From assembly GCA_023334545.1 (NCBI GenBank), contig JAADVB010000038.1, positions 38,952 through 102,951 on the forward strand: DNA of 64,000 bases, given 5' to 3'. The position numbers and the translations under genes are program-made. The first letter of the stretch is position 1, and every line of letters begins with the position of its first letter. Shown piece after piece: positions 63,253 through 64,000 of the stretch. The notes under the pieces were generated by a model. The model ran no database searches. It saw only the letters and a program-made list of their open reading frames with translations, and was not told the DNA's origin. This stretch comes from Salisapilia sapeloensis. Taxonomy: Eukaryota > Oomycota > Peronosporomycetes > Peronosporales > Salisapiliaceae.

Positions 63253-64000
63253 AGTAAAATAAGCTCATCAAATTGATTAATACATAAGTATGAAGCCTTT
63301 AGACATGAATCATGGATTGCGTTTCCTTCTGCTTGGTCCTTTTGGTAGCAGTACGGACCGAGTCTCGCTATATTTACTCTTAACCAGCATCTAGCTTCCT
63401 CTTTTGGCTTTCGCCACCTAGCTTGATAAGAACTATATAATAAAATTCATTATCCTCCATGTCGCCAAGTGCTTTGGATAATTCCCTTGCGCGTCCGCCA
63501 GAATGAAATCACTTGGCCCTGCTAAAATTATCCACTTGGTAACCTGGACCATAAGTTCCATTGTCACGCTTCGGTTGGATGTAGAAATCGCGTAGTTTAT
63601 AAGGCCCATGCGAACACAAAGACGACCTTTAAGATTAGACCACGCTTCTCTTGAACCTTTTACGTGGCTGTGTCTGCAGTACGGTCGACTGACAATAAAT
63701 ATTTTAATGTGGATTCCTTCCACTAATCAATCCGGTGGTATCCGTAGCAACGTCTTTCAACGCCGTGCTTTGATTTGGCGTGCATTGACACTATTCTGCC
63801 CTCTGACATGAGCGCCGGAAGGATGAAAGACGTACTCGTGCAGTCATCGATCTACGCGTGGGCGTCCATCTCCCCTGCTCGAACCATTGTGCGTGCGCTC
63901 CTACAGACTTCAAGTCGAAGCGGGCTTGAAAGGACGTACGGGGTTTTCAACGAGCTCTCCTGCGGCAATGAATCACATGTAGAGCCTCTAGACCATGCCA
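63253..64000. other. Right end: no supported gene, possible partial genes at the edge
   Basis: After the CFAP gene stop, about 550 bases are AT-rich with no convincing gene. From 63808 a plus-strand frame (MSAGRMKDVLVQ...) stays open to the window end but shows no family motif. On the minus strand, 63959-63910 could be a last exon (acceptor GCCGCAG, then ELVENPVRPFKPAST and stop). Neither can be confirmed without the flanking sequence. Confidence 0.3.

Noticed and set aside
63433-63723. 96-codon minus-strand frame after the CFAP gene
   Set aside because: No family motif and AT-rich context; indistinguishable from chance.
1-64000. CRISPR arrays, insertion sequences, tRNA/rRNA genes, RXLR-type effectors
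   Set aside because: No regular short repeats, transposase-like ORFs, B-box GGTTCGANNCC-type sequences or secreted RXLR-EER proteins were seen on reading both strands, although a proper tRNA scan was not possible.

Overview
This window is nuclear DNA from a compact eukaryotic genome. It best fits an oomycete (stramenopile) that still makes flagellated zoospores. Genes sit 30 to 800 bp apart on both strands. Introns are few and short: the roughly 35 that I could place are 49 to 71 nt long, usually with GTACGT/GTATGT/GTAAGT-type donors. Two axonemal or flagellar genes are present (a SHIPPO-repeat protein and a CFAP43/44-type WD40 coiled-coil protein), and there are J-FYVE-PX, MYND-PDZ and two-SWIB architectures. 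I saw no bacterial operons, CRISPR arrays, insertion sequences, recognisable tRNA or rRNA genes, or RXLR-type effectors. The oomycete call is inference from gene structure and protein style, not from a database search.

Layout. 0-4.3 kb: a GC-rich gene for a 1415-aa J-like/FYVE/PX/coiled-coil protein, possibly open to the left edge. 4.6-9.5 kb: a ketosphinganine-reductase-like SDR that lacks its catalytic Tyr and Lys, an orphan multi-pass membrane protein and a basic nuclear-looking protein. 9.5-18.1 kb: a five-exon SHIPPO protein, ATP10, a signal peptide-kelch-TM-RING protein and a 1086-aa unidentified protein. 18.3-24.5 kb: a tandem duplication of DEK_C/SWIB/SWIB genes that runs into the MARCH6/Doa10 ubiquitin ligase; the upstream copy carries a decayed relic of the ligase 5' end. 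24.8-36.5 kb: class II CPD photolyase, a MYND plus five-PDZ protein, a kinesin with a C-terminal membrane anchor encoded by a small last exon, mitochondrial stomatin-like protein 2, and a seven-exon O-GlcNAc-transferase-like gene with an N-terminal signal sequence. 36.5-57.7 kb: a SAM-domain protein, UTP20, an MSH2 lacking domain I, an unidentified SP/TP-rich protein, a NIP30/PSME3IP1-type protein and URB1. 57.8-63.3 kb: the CFAP43/44-type protein. The last 750 bp hold no gene I can support.

These are mostly housekeeping genes and not one system. UTP20 (small subunit) and URB1 (large subunit) act in ribosome assembly. MSH2 and photolyase act in DNA repair. MARCH6, the kelch-RING protein and the NIP30-like protein relate to ubiquitin/proteasome function. 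ATP10 and SLP2 are mitochondrial. The SHIPPO and CFAP proteins serve the flagellum. E2F-like promoter motifs recur upstream of MSH2, the SP/TP-rich gene and URB1. The strongest leads are the domain-I-less MSH2, the membrane-anchored kinesin, the secretory-type OGT, the pseudoenzyme-like SDR, and the SWIB tandem pair with mosaic identity and a MARCH6 relic.
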